From Pseudarthrobacter sp. fls2-241-R2A-127 (GTDB taxonomy: Bacteria; Actinomycetota; Actinomycetes; Actinomycetales; Micrococcaceae), in the NCBI RefSeq assembly GCF_030209355.1, contig NZ_JARVSF010000008.1, positions 186,001 to 250,000 of the forward strand: a stretch of 64,000 nt of DNA, given 5' to 3'. The first letter of the stretch is position 1, and every line of letters begins with the position of its first letter. Positions 37,270 to 44,773 of the stretch are shown here, piece after piece. The notes beneath the pieces are model-generated. The model saw only the letters and a program-made list of their open reading frames with translations, had not been told where the DNA came from and searched no databases. The position numbers were made by a program, and so were the translations under genes.

Positions 37270-38574
37270 TCAGTAGTTGGTGAGCAGGGTGTTCAGCACG
37301 CGTGCGCCAAACTTGAGGGAGTCCGCCGGGACCCGCTCATCCACGCCGTGGAACATTCCGGTGAAGTCGAGTTCGTCCGGCAGCATCAGCGGGGCGAAGC
37401 CGTAGCCGGTGATGCCCAGCCGGCTGAGCGACTTGTTGTCCGTACCGCCGGAGAGTGTGTAAGGCAGCACCTTGGCGCCAGGGTCCTCCTTGTGCAGGGC
37501 GTCGATCATCGAATCGACCAGGTTGCCGGCAAAGGGAACTTCCAGCGAGACGTCGTTGTGGACGTAGCTGACGTCAACGCCGGTGCCTGCGAGCTCGCGG
37601 ACGATCTCGAGGACCTGCTGTTCCTGGCCTGGCAGCGTGCGGCAGTCAACCAGGGCTTCAGCCGACTCCGGGATGACGTTGTGCTTGTAGCCGCCCTTCA
37701 GGAGGGTGGGGTTGGTGGTGTTCTGCAGGGTGGCGCCCACGAACCTGGCCACGGTACCAAGCTGGTCCAGCAGGAGGTCCGGATTGTCGGCGTCGAACTC
37801 CACGCCAGTGAGTTCGGTCACCCCGTCAAGGAACTGGCGGGTGGTGGGGGTGAGTTCGATGGGCCATTTGTACTCACCGATGCGCGTGACAGCCGCGGCC
37901 AGGCGCGTGATCGCGTTGTCCGTGTTGATCTGCGAGCCGTGGCCGGCCCTGCCATGTGCCACCAGTCGAAGCCACGAGATGCCCTTCTCGGCGGTCTGCA
38001 GCAGGTAGGTGCGCTGGCCGCCGATGGTGGCGGAGAAGCCACCAACCTCCGAAATCGCCTCCGTGGCGCCTTCGAACAGTTCGGGACGGTTGTCCACGGC
38101 GTAGCGGGCACCGTAAACGCCGCCGGCTTCCTCATCCGCGAAGAACGCGAAGATAATGTCGCGCTTGGGCTTCCTGCCGTCCCGGGCGAAGCTGCGCATG
38201 ACGGACAGGATCATGGCATCCATGTCTTTCATGTCGACGGCGCCGCGGCCCCAGATGAGGCCGTCCTTCAGCTCCGCGCCGAACGGGTCTACCGACCACT
38301 GGTCACGCAGTGCGGGTACGACGTCCAGGTGGCCGTGCACCACGAGGGCACTTGCCGACGGGTCCTCCCCCGCCATGCGGGTGACCACACTGGCGCGCCC
38401 GGGGGCGGATTCGAAAATCTCGGCCTCAAGCCCCACCTCTTCGATCAGGCCCGCGGTGTACTCCGCTGCCGCCCGCTCCCCCGGCCCTGAACCGTCACCG
38501 TAGTTGGAGGTGTCGATCCGGATGAGTTCCTGGCAGATCCGGACAACTTCATCCTCGGGCAGGACGTCAGGCAT
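37270..38574 (-). CDS. M20/M25/M40 family metallopeptidase
   Basis: Two-zinc exopeptidase or deacylase, 434 aa. Metal-binding motifs are VVHGHLDVVPA, the bridging Asp in GRGAVDMKDMDA, and FAFFADEEAGGVYGA with the catalytic Glu. A dimerisation domain lies in the middle (LVAHGRAGHGSQINTD). The C-terminal zinc His is in YTLSGGTDNKS or nearby. AGGAGG precedes the ATG. Cytoplasmic; the natural substrate (peptide or N-acyl amino acid) is not evident. Confidence 0.88.
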   Translation of the reverse strand: MPDVLPEDEVVRICQELIRIDTSNYGDGSGPGERAAAEYTAGLIEEVGLEAEIFESAPGRASVVTRMAGEDPSASALVVHGHLDVVPALRDQWSVDPFGAELKDGLIWGRGAVDMKDMDAMILSVMRSFARDGRKPKRDIIFAFFADEEAGGVYGARYAVDNRPELFEGATEAISEVGGFSATIGGQRTYLLQTAEKGISWLRLVAHGRAGHGSQINTDNAITRLAAAVTRIGEYKWPIELTPTTRQFLDGVTELTGVEFDADNPDLLLDQLGTVARFVGATLQNTTNPTLLKGGYKHNVIPESAEALVDCRTLPGQEQQVLEIVRELAGTGVDVSYVHNDVSLEVPFAGNLVDSMIDALHKEDPGAKVLPYTLSGGTDNKSLSRLGITGYGFAPLMLPDELDFTGMFHGVDERVPADSLKFGARVLNTLLTNY

Positions 38575-38652
38575 AGGTACCTCCTTGGTAGGGAATGACT
38601 GGGTGGCACGAGCTGAATCGCTGTGCTCAGCCTACCCACTTGCCCCGATTCG

Positions 38653-38679
38653 TTGTTCTACGAAAAGTCGTGTTAGAGT
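38653..38679 (+). promoter_or_regulatory. Possible promoter for tRNA-Leu
   Basis: TTGTTC and TAGAGT with a 15-base spacer, about 65 bases before the tRNA. The spacer is short, so this is tentative. Confidence 0.35.
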
Positions 38680-38744
38680 TTTTCTCGCTGCTTCGGAGAG
38701 GCGCGAAACGCTGAAAGGCGGGGTCGCTTCCCGAAATACCACCT

Positions 38745-38827
38745 GCGCGGGTGGCGGAATGGCAGACGCGCTAGCTTGAGGTGCTAGTCCTCGAAAGGGG
38801 GTGGGGGTTCAAGTCCCCCTCCGCGCA
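38745..38827 (+). tRNA. tRNA-Leu (anticodon GAG)
   Basis: A class II tRNA with a long variable arm. The acceptor 5' strand GCGCGGG pairs with TCCGCGC. The D arm contains TGGCAGACGCG, and the anticodon loop TTGAGGT within CTAGC/GCTAG arms gives GAG, reading CUC leucine codons. The variable arm is TCCTCGAAAGGGG and the T arm is GGGGGTTCAAGTCCCCC. CCA is not encoded. A hairpin terminator follows within 8 bases. The 3' half is repeated at 40842, so this gene is an integration site. Confidence 0.93.
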
Positions 38828-38880
38828 CAATGGGAAGCCCCGGAAAATCGCTGATTTTCCGGGGCTTTTTTGTGTCTCCA
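38803..38880 (+). repeat. attL: 3' end of tRNA-Leu plus terminator
   Basis: 78-base direct repeat, matched at 40842-40917 except for one C/T change, one G/C change and a two-base GT deletion. It starts in the T arm and includes the terminator. Confidence 0.85.
38835..38871 (+). terminator. Terminator of tRNA-Leu (inside attL repeat)
   Basis: AAGCCCCGGAAAATC, GC loop, GATTTTCCGGGGCTT and a T-run. A second nearly identical copy lies at 40874-40910. Confidence 0.9.
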
Positions 38881-38956
38881 ACCACGCGATATGTGTTTTC
38901 GCCCACGTCGGTGTGAATGTGCCACTCCTGTCAGGGGGTTGGCCGCAAAGTAATCG

Positions 38957-39423
38957 ATGGCTTGCATTGAGAAGCGGAAACGCAAGAATGGTTCCGTTAC
39001 GGACTACTGCAGATGGATCGACCCGGCTCCAGGAGTCGAATGACCCAAAAGATGGAATCTTTGGAGTACGCCCAATTGCTGCTCACCGTGCTCAACGCTC
39101 ACGGCTGCGACGTGGACGCGGCTCTCGGGGGTACGACGGACATTTTGCCGAGGTGTGCACCGTCACGAGAATGATCGAGGACCACTCGACCTCCTGACGT
39201 CAGCCAGCGGGTACACACTACGGCGCTACAAAGGCAATTAGAGATACCACATCGCCGACAGCCTCGGCGTCATGGACTTCGCCTCCGAGTTACGAGACAT
39301 CGTTCTGTGGCTAAAGGAGATGCAGGATAGGGGCCTCTCCACGAAGACGATCGCCAATGTCCATGGCTTGCGATTTGCGCGCTGCTGGGAGCAATCTACC
39401 GGGATTGCGCCGCGTTCACGATG
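38957..39423 (+). pseudogene. Integrase remnant (tyrosine recombinase N-terminal half)
   Basis: Fragments of one integrase appear in successive frames. ATG 38957 begins MACIEKRKRKNGSVT and RWIDPAPG, the standard AP2-like arm-binding start, and stops at 39041. EYAQLLLTVLNAHGCDVDAA then follows from 39039 in another frame. LTSASGYTLRRYKGN leads through an in-frame TAG into IADSLGVMDFASELRDIVLW and LKEMQDRGLSTKTIANVHG, and after another frameshift AICALLGAIYRDCAAFTM. There are at least three frameshifts plus a stop. The catalytic domain is missing, replaced by the converging lipoprotein gene. Not functional. Confidence 0.8.
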
Positions 39424-40039
39424 AGCGTCCGGTGGTCGGCAGCGGGTTGACGTGCACGATGATGACTTGGGTGTCCTTGGTGCCGTCGTAGCGGAGGTCG
39501 TAGGTCACCTGCAGGCCGGTCGAGGTGCCCGGGGTAATAGCGAAGTCGCTCATCTGGTCCGGCTTCGCGGAGACCGATTCGATCCAGTCCTCAGCGGATG
39601 TGCTGTCGATACCGTAGCGGCCCACGCCATCCCGGATCAGCGTCGCCAGGTCTTCCCGCGACGTGGCGGTCAGGAAGTAGGTGATCTCGCTGAAGTCCGC
39701 CCGGTTGTTCATTCCGTTCAGCCGCAGCCGGTCGGTGTGAGCGGCGATCACGCCGTATGGGGCCTCGATGAACAGGTCCATCAGCCCCGACGTGTGGACA
39801 TCGGGTGCGTGGCCGGTTCCGTCCTGGAGGCCAACGTCGGACTTCCGCAGGTTGCCGGAGGTCATGTCCAGCAGGGCCGTCTTCGAGGATTTGATCTGCT
39901 CGATCCCAGCGTCGTCCAGCTTCGAGTAGATCTTGGCTCCGGCCGGCGGATTGCTGGACACAGCCGGCGTGGGCTCGCTGGAAGGTGCGCAGCCGGTCAG
40001 CAGAAGCGGCACGGCAAGCAATACGGCAAGGCGTTTCAT
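39416..40039 (-). CDS. Lipoprotein of unknown function (islet cargo)
   Basis: A 207-aa exported lipoprotein. Signal peptide MKRLAVLLAVPLLLTGC has the lipobox LTGC with Cys17 as lipid anchor, followed by a Ser/Pro linker (APSSEPTPAVSSNPP). The mature part is mixed alpha/beta (LDDAGIEQIKSSKTALLDM, RLRLNGMNNRADFSEITYFLT, QVTYDLRYDGTKDTQVIIVHV) with no family I can name. It is the only intact gene in the islet, and its 3' end overlaps the integrase remnant. No obvious ribosome site. Confidence 0.7.
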   Translation of the reverse strand: MKRLAVLLAVPLLLTGCAPSSEPTPAVSSNPPAGAKIYSKLDDAGIEQIKSSKTALLDMTSGNLRKSDVGLQDGTGHAPDVHTSGLMDLFIEAPYGVIAAHTDRLRLNGMNNRADFSEITYFLTATSREDLATLIRDGVGRYGIDSTSAEDWIESVSAKPDQMSDFAITPGTSTGLQVTYDLRYDGTKDTQVIIVHVNPLPTTGRSS

Positions 40040-40064
40040 CGGTCCCCCAAAGACGATTGGTCCC

Positions 40065-40310
40065 TCAGGCTATCGGAGCCTGGGCCTGGCCGACGAACAT
40101 GCGGCCGAAGTGCTTCCGCTCAGTCCGGTGCTCGAACCGCGCCCAGCCCAGGGATCCCCAGAACTCGTCCGCGCCTTCCGAATGCGCCACGAAGGGTGTG
40201 CTCGTGGATCGCTCCTCAAGCAGCTCGATGGCCCCTGCCGGCCGATGCCGCAGCGCCGGTGGTCCGCGGAGGCCTCGAAGAAGTGGTTGGCTGCATAGGC
40301 TCCCAAGGGG
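40065..40310 (-). pseudogene. Coding remnant, possibly acetyltransferase C-terminus
   Basis: Two frames read in turn look coding: DPLGAYAANHFFEA, then after a shift AGAIELLEERSTSTPFVAHS and DEFWGSLGWARFEHRT, ending FGRMFVGQAQAPIA with TGA. The SLGW-type ending recalls GNAT acetyltransferases, but this is a guess. It lies 26 bases upstream of the lipoprotein. Confidence 0.35.
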
Positions 40311-40339
40311 TCGACGGCGCTCAAGGAGCGCGGCTGCTC

Positions 40340-40595
40340 TCACGCTGACCGTCTTCGTCCCAGCAGTTCGGTCAACTCGGACGCCTTCCGAGCCGAGGCA
40401 GTCTTTTGGACTTCTGTAATTGCCCGACATTCGCCCATTGCGATGATCTGATCGTAGTGACTCTCGGTGAAGCGGACCGTGCGCTTGTTCAGCCGCAAGT
40501 GCGGCCAAGTGTTGGTTCAGTACATTTCCCGCACCATTCGCAGGGGACACGCCGAATTGCTCGGCGATTTCTTCTGGCGTGAAAAGTTGGTCCAT
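40340..40595 (-). pseudogene. HTH/excisionase-like DNA-binding protein, frameshifted
   Basis: From ATG 40595 (CGAAGGAGCAAC upstream) the frame gives MDQLFTPEEIAEQFGVSP, the first half of a MerR/excisionase-type winged helix. A shift near residue 20 then gives VREMY, a stop, WPHLRLNKRTVRFTESHYDQ and IIAMGECRAITEV to a TGA at 40340. Joined together this is a normal small HTH protein of about 85 aa. One frameshift and one stop make it inactive. In such elements this gene usually controls excision. Confidence 0.7.
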
Positions 40596-40841
40596 GCCGA
40601 TTGCGGCCGTTCTGTTGCTCCTTCGGAGAAAAAGATGTGTTCTCGTACTCCTATTCACGAGAGGAGGTGACGGCGGTCCACCAGGAACGGACCCACACCT
40701 GAGCCAATGCGTCAGACCCTGTATCGGTGGATCCTTGGCGTGGTTGGCGTGGTTGAACAACTGAAATTTGAGTCCCCTGGGCGGGACGATTCGTACCAAA
40801 AAGCCCGCAGCACAAGGGTTTTCCTAGAAACGACACGCGGA

Positions 40842-40917
40842 GGGGGTTTAAGTCCCCCTCCGCGCACAATGGCAAGCCCCGGAAAATCGCTGATTTTCCG
40901 GGGCTTTTTTGTCTCCA
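40842..40917 (+). repeat. attR: duplicated 3' end of tRNA-Leu plus terminator
   Basis: Second copy of the tRNA 3' end (GGGGGTTTAAGTCCCCC then TCCGCGC), not preceded by the rest of a tRNA, followed by the same terminator hairpin. It marks the right end of the islet. Confidence 0.85.
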
Positions 40918-41011
40918 CCATCAGTGTGATCTACACGGTCACCTGCGGCAGCAGGCACGATAAGCCAGGCGCCTGATGGTTGCCTGAAATAACCAATATC
41001 GTCACGTGAAA

Positions 41012-41030
41012 TTAAGTTAGGCAACCTAGG
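41012..41030. promoter_or_regulatory. Iron-box-like sequence (DtxR/IdeR type), weak
   Basis: TTAAGTTAGGCAACCTAGG matches the left half of the IdeR consensus TTAGGTTAGGCTAACCTAA with one mismatch; the right half fits poorly unless one base is skipped. The ATG at 41040 follows 9 bases later. Confidence 0.3.
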
Positions 41031-41299
41031 TTCGTTTGTATGACAAACGTCCCAAAGGATGCTTCCCCATCCAGCCCCAACGATCGCGCCAGGGCTTACG
41101 CCTGCCCTAAACAAGGTTCCCTTCCCGGGGGCCGGGACCTTGCTGCCTCTGGTGCCGCGCCGAACCGGCGGGCGTCCTTCGGCGCTATTGGCAAAGAAGA
41201 GTGACTTTGTGAGTCCGTCGCCCCGCAACCCCTGGGTGCGCTGCTCGCGCCCGGGCCTGCGAGCCATCACCGTCGCGAGATGTGCAGTGAAACAAAGTC

Positions 41300-41330
41300 T
41301 TGACAAATTAACTATCAGCCTACTTATTAT
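41300..41330 (+). promoter_or_regulatory. Sigma70-type promoter in intergenic region
   Basis: Perfect TTGACA at 41300-41305 and TATTAT at 41325-41330. The 19-base spacer is longer than the best 17. Transcription would start near the first hairpin of the possible small RNA. Confidence 0.5.
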
Positions 41331-41335
41331 TAGAA

Positions 41336-41412
41336 AAGCCGAAGGGGATCGGCTTTGGGTAATGGGAGAGAGCAAGAAGGGTGCGCCCAGCGAACGGGGT
41401 GCACCCTTTGCC
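41336..41412 (+). ncRNA. Candidate small RNA
   Basis: Immediately after the promoter are hairpin AAGCCGA-AGGGGA-TCGGCTT (41336-41355) and, after a purine-rich linker, hairpin AAGGGTGC...GCACCCTT (41377-41408) followed by a T. The size (about 75 bases) and order resemble a short structured transcript with a terminator. No family is recognised and the final T-run is short. Confidence 0.35.
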
Positions 41413-41625
41413 ATGCCCGGGTCAAACGCCGGCCAGAGAAACCCCTGAGGTCCGGCAGCAGGCCTGCAGCAGGACGCGGGCATGATGACGGAAGCAGAAA
41501 TCCCCCACCGGCGCGCCCTCAAAAAGAGGGGGAATGAAGGGGGCTTCCGTGTCTCGACCGGGAGCTCCGCGCGCGCCTAATCTAGGTCCGCAAGAACCCT
41601 CAGGGCTGCGGGAGGAATAGTGACC

Positions 41626-41676
41626 ATGAATCTTCTGCCCCCCGGCGCCCTCCCGATTCGGGTTGGAATCAGCTAA
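41626..41676 (+). CDS. 16-codon upstream reading frame coupled to the alpha/beta hydrolase
   Basis: ATG 41626 codes MNLLPPGALPIRVGIS and stops at TAA, which overlaps the next ATG as TAATG. GGGAGGAA about 9 bases ahead is the best ribosome site in this stretch, while the hydrolase start itself has almost none. This suggests coupled re-initiation. The possible promoter TCGACC-N18-TAATCT (41554-41583) lies upstream. Confidence 0.45.
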   Translation: MNLLPPGALPIRVGIS

Positions 41677-42164
41677 TGGAAAATGATCGGGGCCTCGTAC
41701 CCCAAGGCGTTGTTCTCGTTCACGGCATGTGGGGTGTCCCCGAAGACTGGGCGTGGGTCCAGCGCGCACTCCGCGAAAGATCCAAGGCGCAAGTGAAAGC
41801 CGCTGATCTCCCCTCGCATCGAGTACCCGGCGCCGGACTGTTGGAAGATGCCGAGGAGGTCCGCGCTGCCATTGCTGCAAGCCCTGCGCCCACCGTCGTA
41901 GTCGGCTGGTCCTATGGCTGCGACGCGGTAGGGATCGCCGCTCACGGCATGGGCAACGTGGCCCGGCTCGTATACGTCTCCTCCCCGCCCTTGAGGTTGC
42001 AGCCTGACGACCGTGACGCAAGCTGGGTGGATTCGATGGAGCACATGCTTTACGACGACCAGGGCCGGCACGCCCTGGACGGCGACTGGTGGCTCAGCGA
42101 AGACGACGCCGGGAAGCGGCTCCCGGACGACGTGCGTGCCTTCTTGAAAAACCACCCGCGTTAA
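41676..42164 (+). CDS. Short alpha/beta hydrolase, probably C-terminally truncated
   Basis: A 162-aa protein with the first half of the alpha/beta hydrolase fold: VVLVHGMWGVPEDWAWVQ (oxyanion region), the nucleophile elbow VVVGWSYGCDAVG with Ser, then VARLVYVSSPPLRL. Family members normally have about 230 residues and a C-terminal catalytic His. This chain ends at VRAFLKNHPR before such a His can be identified, though the last His could be it. It may be inactive or a minimal form. A terminator follows. Confidence 0.7.
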   Translation: MENDRGLVPQGVVLVHGMWGVPEDWAWVQRALRERSKAQVKAADLPSHRVPGAGLLEDAEEVRAAIAASPAPTVVVGWSYGCDAVGIAAHGMGNVARLVYVSSPPLRLQPDDRDASWVDSMEHMLYDDQGRHALDGDWWLSEDDAGKRLPDDVRAFLKNHPR

Positions 42165-42240
42165 CCGTGGCATGCAGTATTCCCTCAGCGTGTTCAGCGG
42201 ACTTCCCAAACCCCGGGGGATGCGACCGACTCAAGACATG

Positions 42241-42280
42241 GAAGAGGGGAAGACCGCGCCGGTCTTCCCCTCTTCTTTTA
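42241..42280. terminator. Bidirectional terminator
   Basis: GAAGAGGGGAAGACCG, CGC loop, CGGTCTTCCCCTCTTC and TTTTA. It lies between the converging hydrolase and DUF805 genes. Confidence 0.9.
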
Positions 42281-42312
42281 CCCCTTACCTGCAGGGCCGG
42301 CCGGTGGCCAAG

Positions 42313-42825
42313 TTATTGGACGGGCTGGTCGAACCGCTGTCCGGCCGGATCCGGACCCATGAGGGTGAAGACCAACAGGATGATCGCTCCGGCGAATGGG
42401 ATCAGCGCCAGCAGGATCAGCAGTCCGCTCTTGTTGCTGTCGTGCAGGCGGCGCACCGTTAGTGCCAGCGAGGGGACGATGGTGGCCAGGCCCCAGATGA
42501 TGCCCAGGATCAGGCCAACGACGGCACCCGGACCCAGCTGCGGAGCGCTGCTGTAAGCGGAGGTGGACGTCACCATCCCGGAGCCGACAATGATGTTCAG
42601 GACGATGCCGACGATCACGGCGACGAGCGTCCACCACCAGTATTCGCTCCTGCTGGCCCGGCCGGAGAAAGACGCGTACTTCTTGAAGAACCGCTTGGCT
42701 GCCGCCTGGAACGGCGCGCCATAGTAAGGGGCCCAAAGCGGGGGCTCCCCGCCGGGCCACGACTGCTGGGACGGGTACTGTTGCGGCGGATAGGGCTGCT
42801 GAGACGGGTATTGCGGATAGCTCAA
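42313..42825 (-). CDS. DUF805 membrane protein
   Basis: A 170-aa membrane protein. The N-terminus is a Pro/Gln/Tyr-rich low-complexity tail (MSYPQYPSQQPYPPQQYPSQ), followed by the DUF805 core. FKKYASFSGRASRSEYWWW is the family's signature, then helices VAVIVGIVLNIIVG and VVGLILGIIWGLATIVPSLA. The conserved LTVRRLHDSNKSG is followed by a last helix. Function unknown; the tail may act in protein contact. Confidence 0.85.
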   Translation of the reverse strand: MSYPQYPSQQPYPPQQYPSQQSWPGGEPPLWAPYYGAPFQAAAKRFFKKYASFSGRASRSEYWWWTLVAVIVGIVLNIIVGSGMVTSTSAYSSAPQLGPGAVVGLILGIIWGLATIVPSLALTVRRLHDSNKSGLLILLALIPFAGAIILLVFTLMGPDPAGQRFDQPVQ

Positions 42826-43033
42826 GGTTTCCCCCAGATGTCAGAAGTGACTGGAACGTGCTCATCGTACTGTCGATGTTGTGGAAAACAACCTGCACAG
42901 GGGTAACAATTATCCCAAGTTCCCCTGAATCACCGGGGCAAACGATGCTCCCCGGGATACCCCGGCGGGCAGCGTCCGTAGGCTAGTTTGGGAACGAAGC
43001 GGCCTGCCCCACGGCCCCGATAAGGAGCGCCCT

Positions 43034-44644
43034 TTGGACAACATTGCCCGCACGTGGTTTTTGAGCAGGATCGAGCGGGGAAATCCCGCCAGTGTTGTTC
43101 AGGCAGGGAACGATGGTTCGGGGTCGTGGTCAGAGGGAAACCTGGTGCGGCCCTTGATCCACGGAGCATCCTACTTCTCCCGCTTGCACGACGAACTGGA
43201 GGCGCTCCAGGCCGGCGACCGGGTGTGGTTCACGGACTGGCGCGGGGACGCAGACGAACGATTGTCCGCTGACGGGCCAACGATTGGCGCGGTGCTGGCG
43301 GGCCTGGCCCGGTCCGGGGTCGAAGTCCGTGGACTTGTGTGGCGGTCCCATGGGGAACGGATATCGGCACCCATCAGCGGGCGCTCCAACGAACTCCTCA
43401 GCCGGCAAATCAACGATGCCGGCGGTGAAGCGCTGCTGGACCAGCGCGTGCGTCTTTTTGGTTCCCATCACCAAAAACTGGTGGTCATCCGCCGTCGCGA
43501 CGACCCTTCCAAGGACGTTGCCTTCGTTGGCGGACTTGACCTGTCACACAGCCGCCGGGACGACGCCCGCCACAGTGGTGACCCCCAAGCGGTAAAAATG
43601 GATCCCGCATACGGTGGGCGTCCCCCTTGGCACGATGCAGCTTTGGAGCTGCGCGGCCCAGTGGTGGCTGATGTCCTGGCGGTCTTCGCTGAACGCTGGA
43701 ACGATCCCCACCCGCTCGACCGACACACCCCATACCGTATGCTGCTGCAGCGCCTGGCACGGATGCCCCGGCATCCCAAGCCACTCCCGGCCGCCGCCCC
43801 TCCCCCGCCGCCGGCGGGCCCGCATGCGGTACAGCTGCTGCGTACCTATGGCCGGAAACACCCGCCCTTCCCGTTTGCTCCCGACGGTGAGCGCAGCATA
43901 GCCCGGGCCTACGCGAAGGCCTTCTCCCTGGCCCGTTCCCTCATCTACATCGAGGACCAGTACCTGTGGTCCAGGGAGGTAGCGGCCGGCATCGCATCGG
44001 CGTTGGAGCGCAATCCCGGGCTGCAGGTGATCATCGTCGTCCCCCGCTACCCGGACTCTGATGGCCGCCTGGGCGGGCCACCCAGGCGGCTGGGCCAACT
44101 GCGTGCCATCACCATGCTCCGGCGGGCCGCGCCGGACCGGGTCGGCGTGTTCGACTTGGAGAACAGCGACGGCATCCCCATTTATGTCCACGCCAAGATC
44201 TGCATCATCGACGACACCTGGTTCACCTGCGGATCGGACAACTTCAACCGGCGGTCCTGGACCACTGACAGCGAGCTCACGTGCGCCGTCGTCGATACCT
44301 CCGGAAGCGGCAGCCGCGCAGAAGAAGCCAACCAACCTGCCGCTCCCGGGCCGCTGGCAAGGGACCTCCGAATCCAGCTGTGGGCCGAGCACCTGGGGCT
44401 GGACCCCGAAAACTTACGGCTCCTTGCCGGAATGGCCGGCCTGGACCTGTGGAACAGCACTGCCGATGCGCTGGCACAGTGGTACCGCGACGGGCGCCGC
44501 GCGCCCCGGCCTCCCGGACAAGTGCAGCGCCACACCATAGAGCCCCTGCCGCCGCTCCACCGGCTCTGGGCGGATCCCCTGTACCGGCTTGTGGTGGACC
44601 CGGACGGCCGGCCACGCCCCCTCCGCGGCACACGCCGGTTCTAA
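43034..44644 (+). CDS. Phospholipase D family protein
   Basis: A 536-aa protein with two PLD half-sites, expected to act on phosphodiesters or transfer phosphatidyl groups. Site 1 is LFGSHHQKLVVIRRRDD followed by VAFVGGLDLSHSRRDD; the Asp of the H-x-K-x4-D motif is replaced by Arg. Site 2 is complete in YVHAKICIIDDTWFTCGSDN. A Pro-rich loop (PAAAPPPPPAGP) joins the halves. TTG start with AAGGAG 6 bases ahead. No signal peptide, so it is probably cytoplasmic or membrane-associated. Confidence 0.85.
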   Translation: MDNIARTWFLSRIERGNPASVVQAGNDGSGSWSEGNLVRPLIHGASYFSRLHDELEALQAGDRVWFTDWRGDADERLSADGPTIGAVLAGLARSGVEVRGLVWRSHGERISAPISGRSNELLSRQINDAGGEALLDQRVRLFGSHHQKLVVIRRRDDPSKDVAFVGGLDLSHSRRDDARHSGDPQAVKMDPAYGGRPPWHDAALELRGPVVADVLAVFAERWNDPHPLDRHTPYRMLLQRLARMPRHPKPLPAAAPPPPPAGPHAVQLLRTYGRKHPPFPFAPDGERSIARAYAKAFSLARSLIYIEDQYLWSREVAAGIASALERNPGLQVIIVVPRYPDSDGRLGGPPRRLGQLRAITMLRRAAPDRVGVFDLENSDGIPIYVHAKICIIDDTWFTCGSDNFNRRSWTTDSELTCAVVDTSGSGSRAEEANQPAAPGPLARDLRIQLWAEHLGLDPENLRLLAGMAGLDLWNSTADALAQWYRDGRRAPRPPGQVQRHTIEPLPPLHRLWADPLYRLVVDPDGRPRPLRGTRRF

Positions 44645-44773
44645 CTGCCGGACCGGTCCGGGTTTTGCTCCACAGGAACCGCCAACCGTTGGCTGGAGAC
44701 GGCTGCGCGGGGCACTGTGCGGCCGCGGTAAGTTGGAGCGGTAACTGCAGCCAAGGGCGGATTGGGAGAAGAC

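Larger units (their letters stand above)
38803..40917. mobile_element. Decayed genomic islet integrated at tRNA-Leu
   Basis: About 2.1 kb between two copies of the tRNA 3' end. The tRNA-proximal side holds a broken integrase (38957-39423), the far side a broken HTH gene (40340-40595), and the middle an intact lipoprotein gene. This order matches integrative elements that insert in tRNA genes with their integrase next to attL, heavily deleted since arrival. Confidence 0.8.
40918..41590. other. Gene-poor interval right of the islet
   Basis: No convincing protein gene is seen. Reading frames on both strands have poor composition and no family motifs. The stretch holds an iron-box-like sequence (41012-41030), a 56-codon frame from ATG 41040 with no recognisable product, a promoter-like element (41300-41330), two hairpins (41336-41412), and a further inverted repeat ACGGAAGC...GCTTCCGT around 41488-41551. 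GC content dips locally near 41290-41340. Confidence 0.5.

Noticed and set aside
40720..40770. Short GCGTGGTTG tandem repeats as a CRISPR-like unit
   Set aside because: Only two copies without spacers; no CRISPR array or cas gene is present in the window.
40848..41522. 224-codon minus-strand frame over the islet end and intergenic region
   Set aside because: It runs through the attR terminator, has irregular composition and no recognisable domain.
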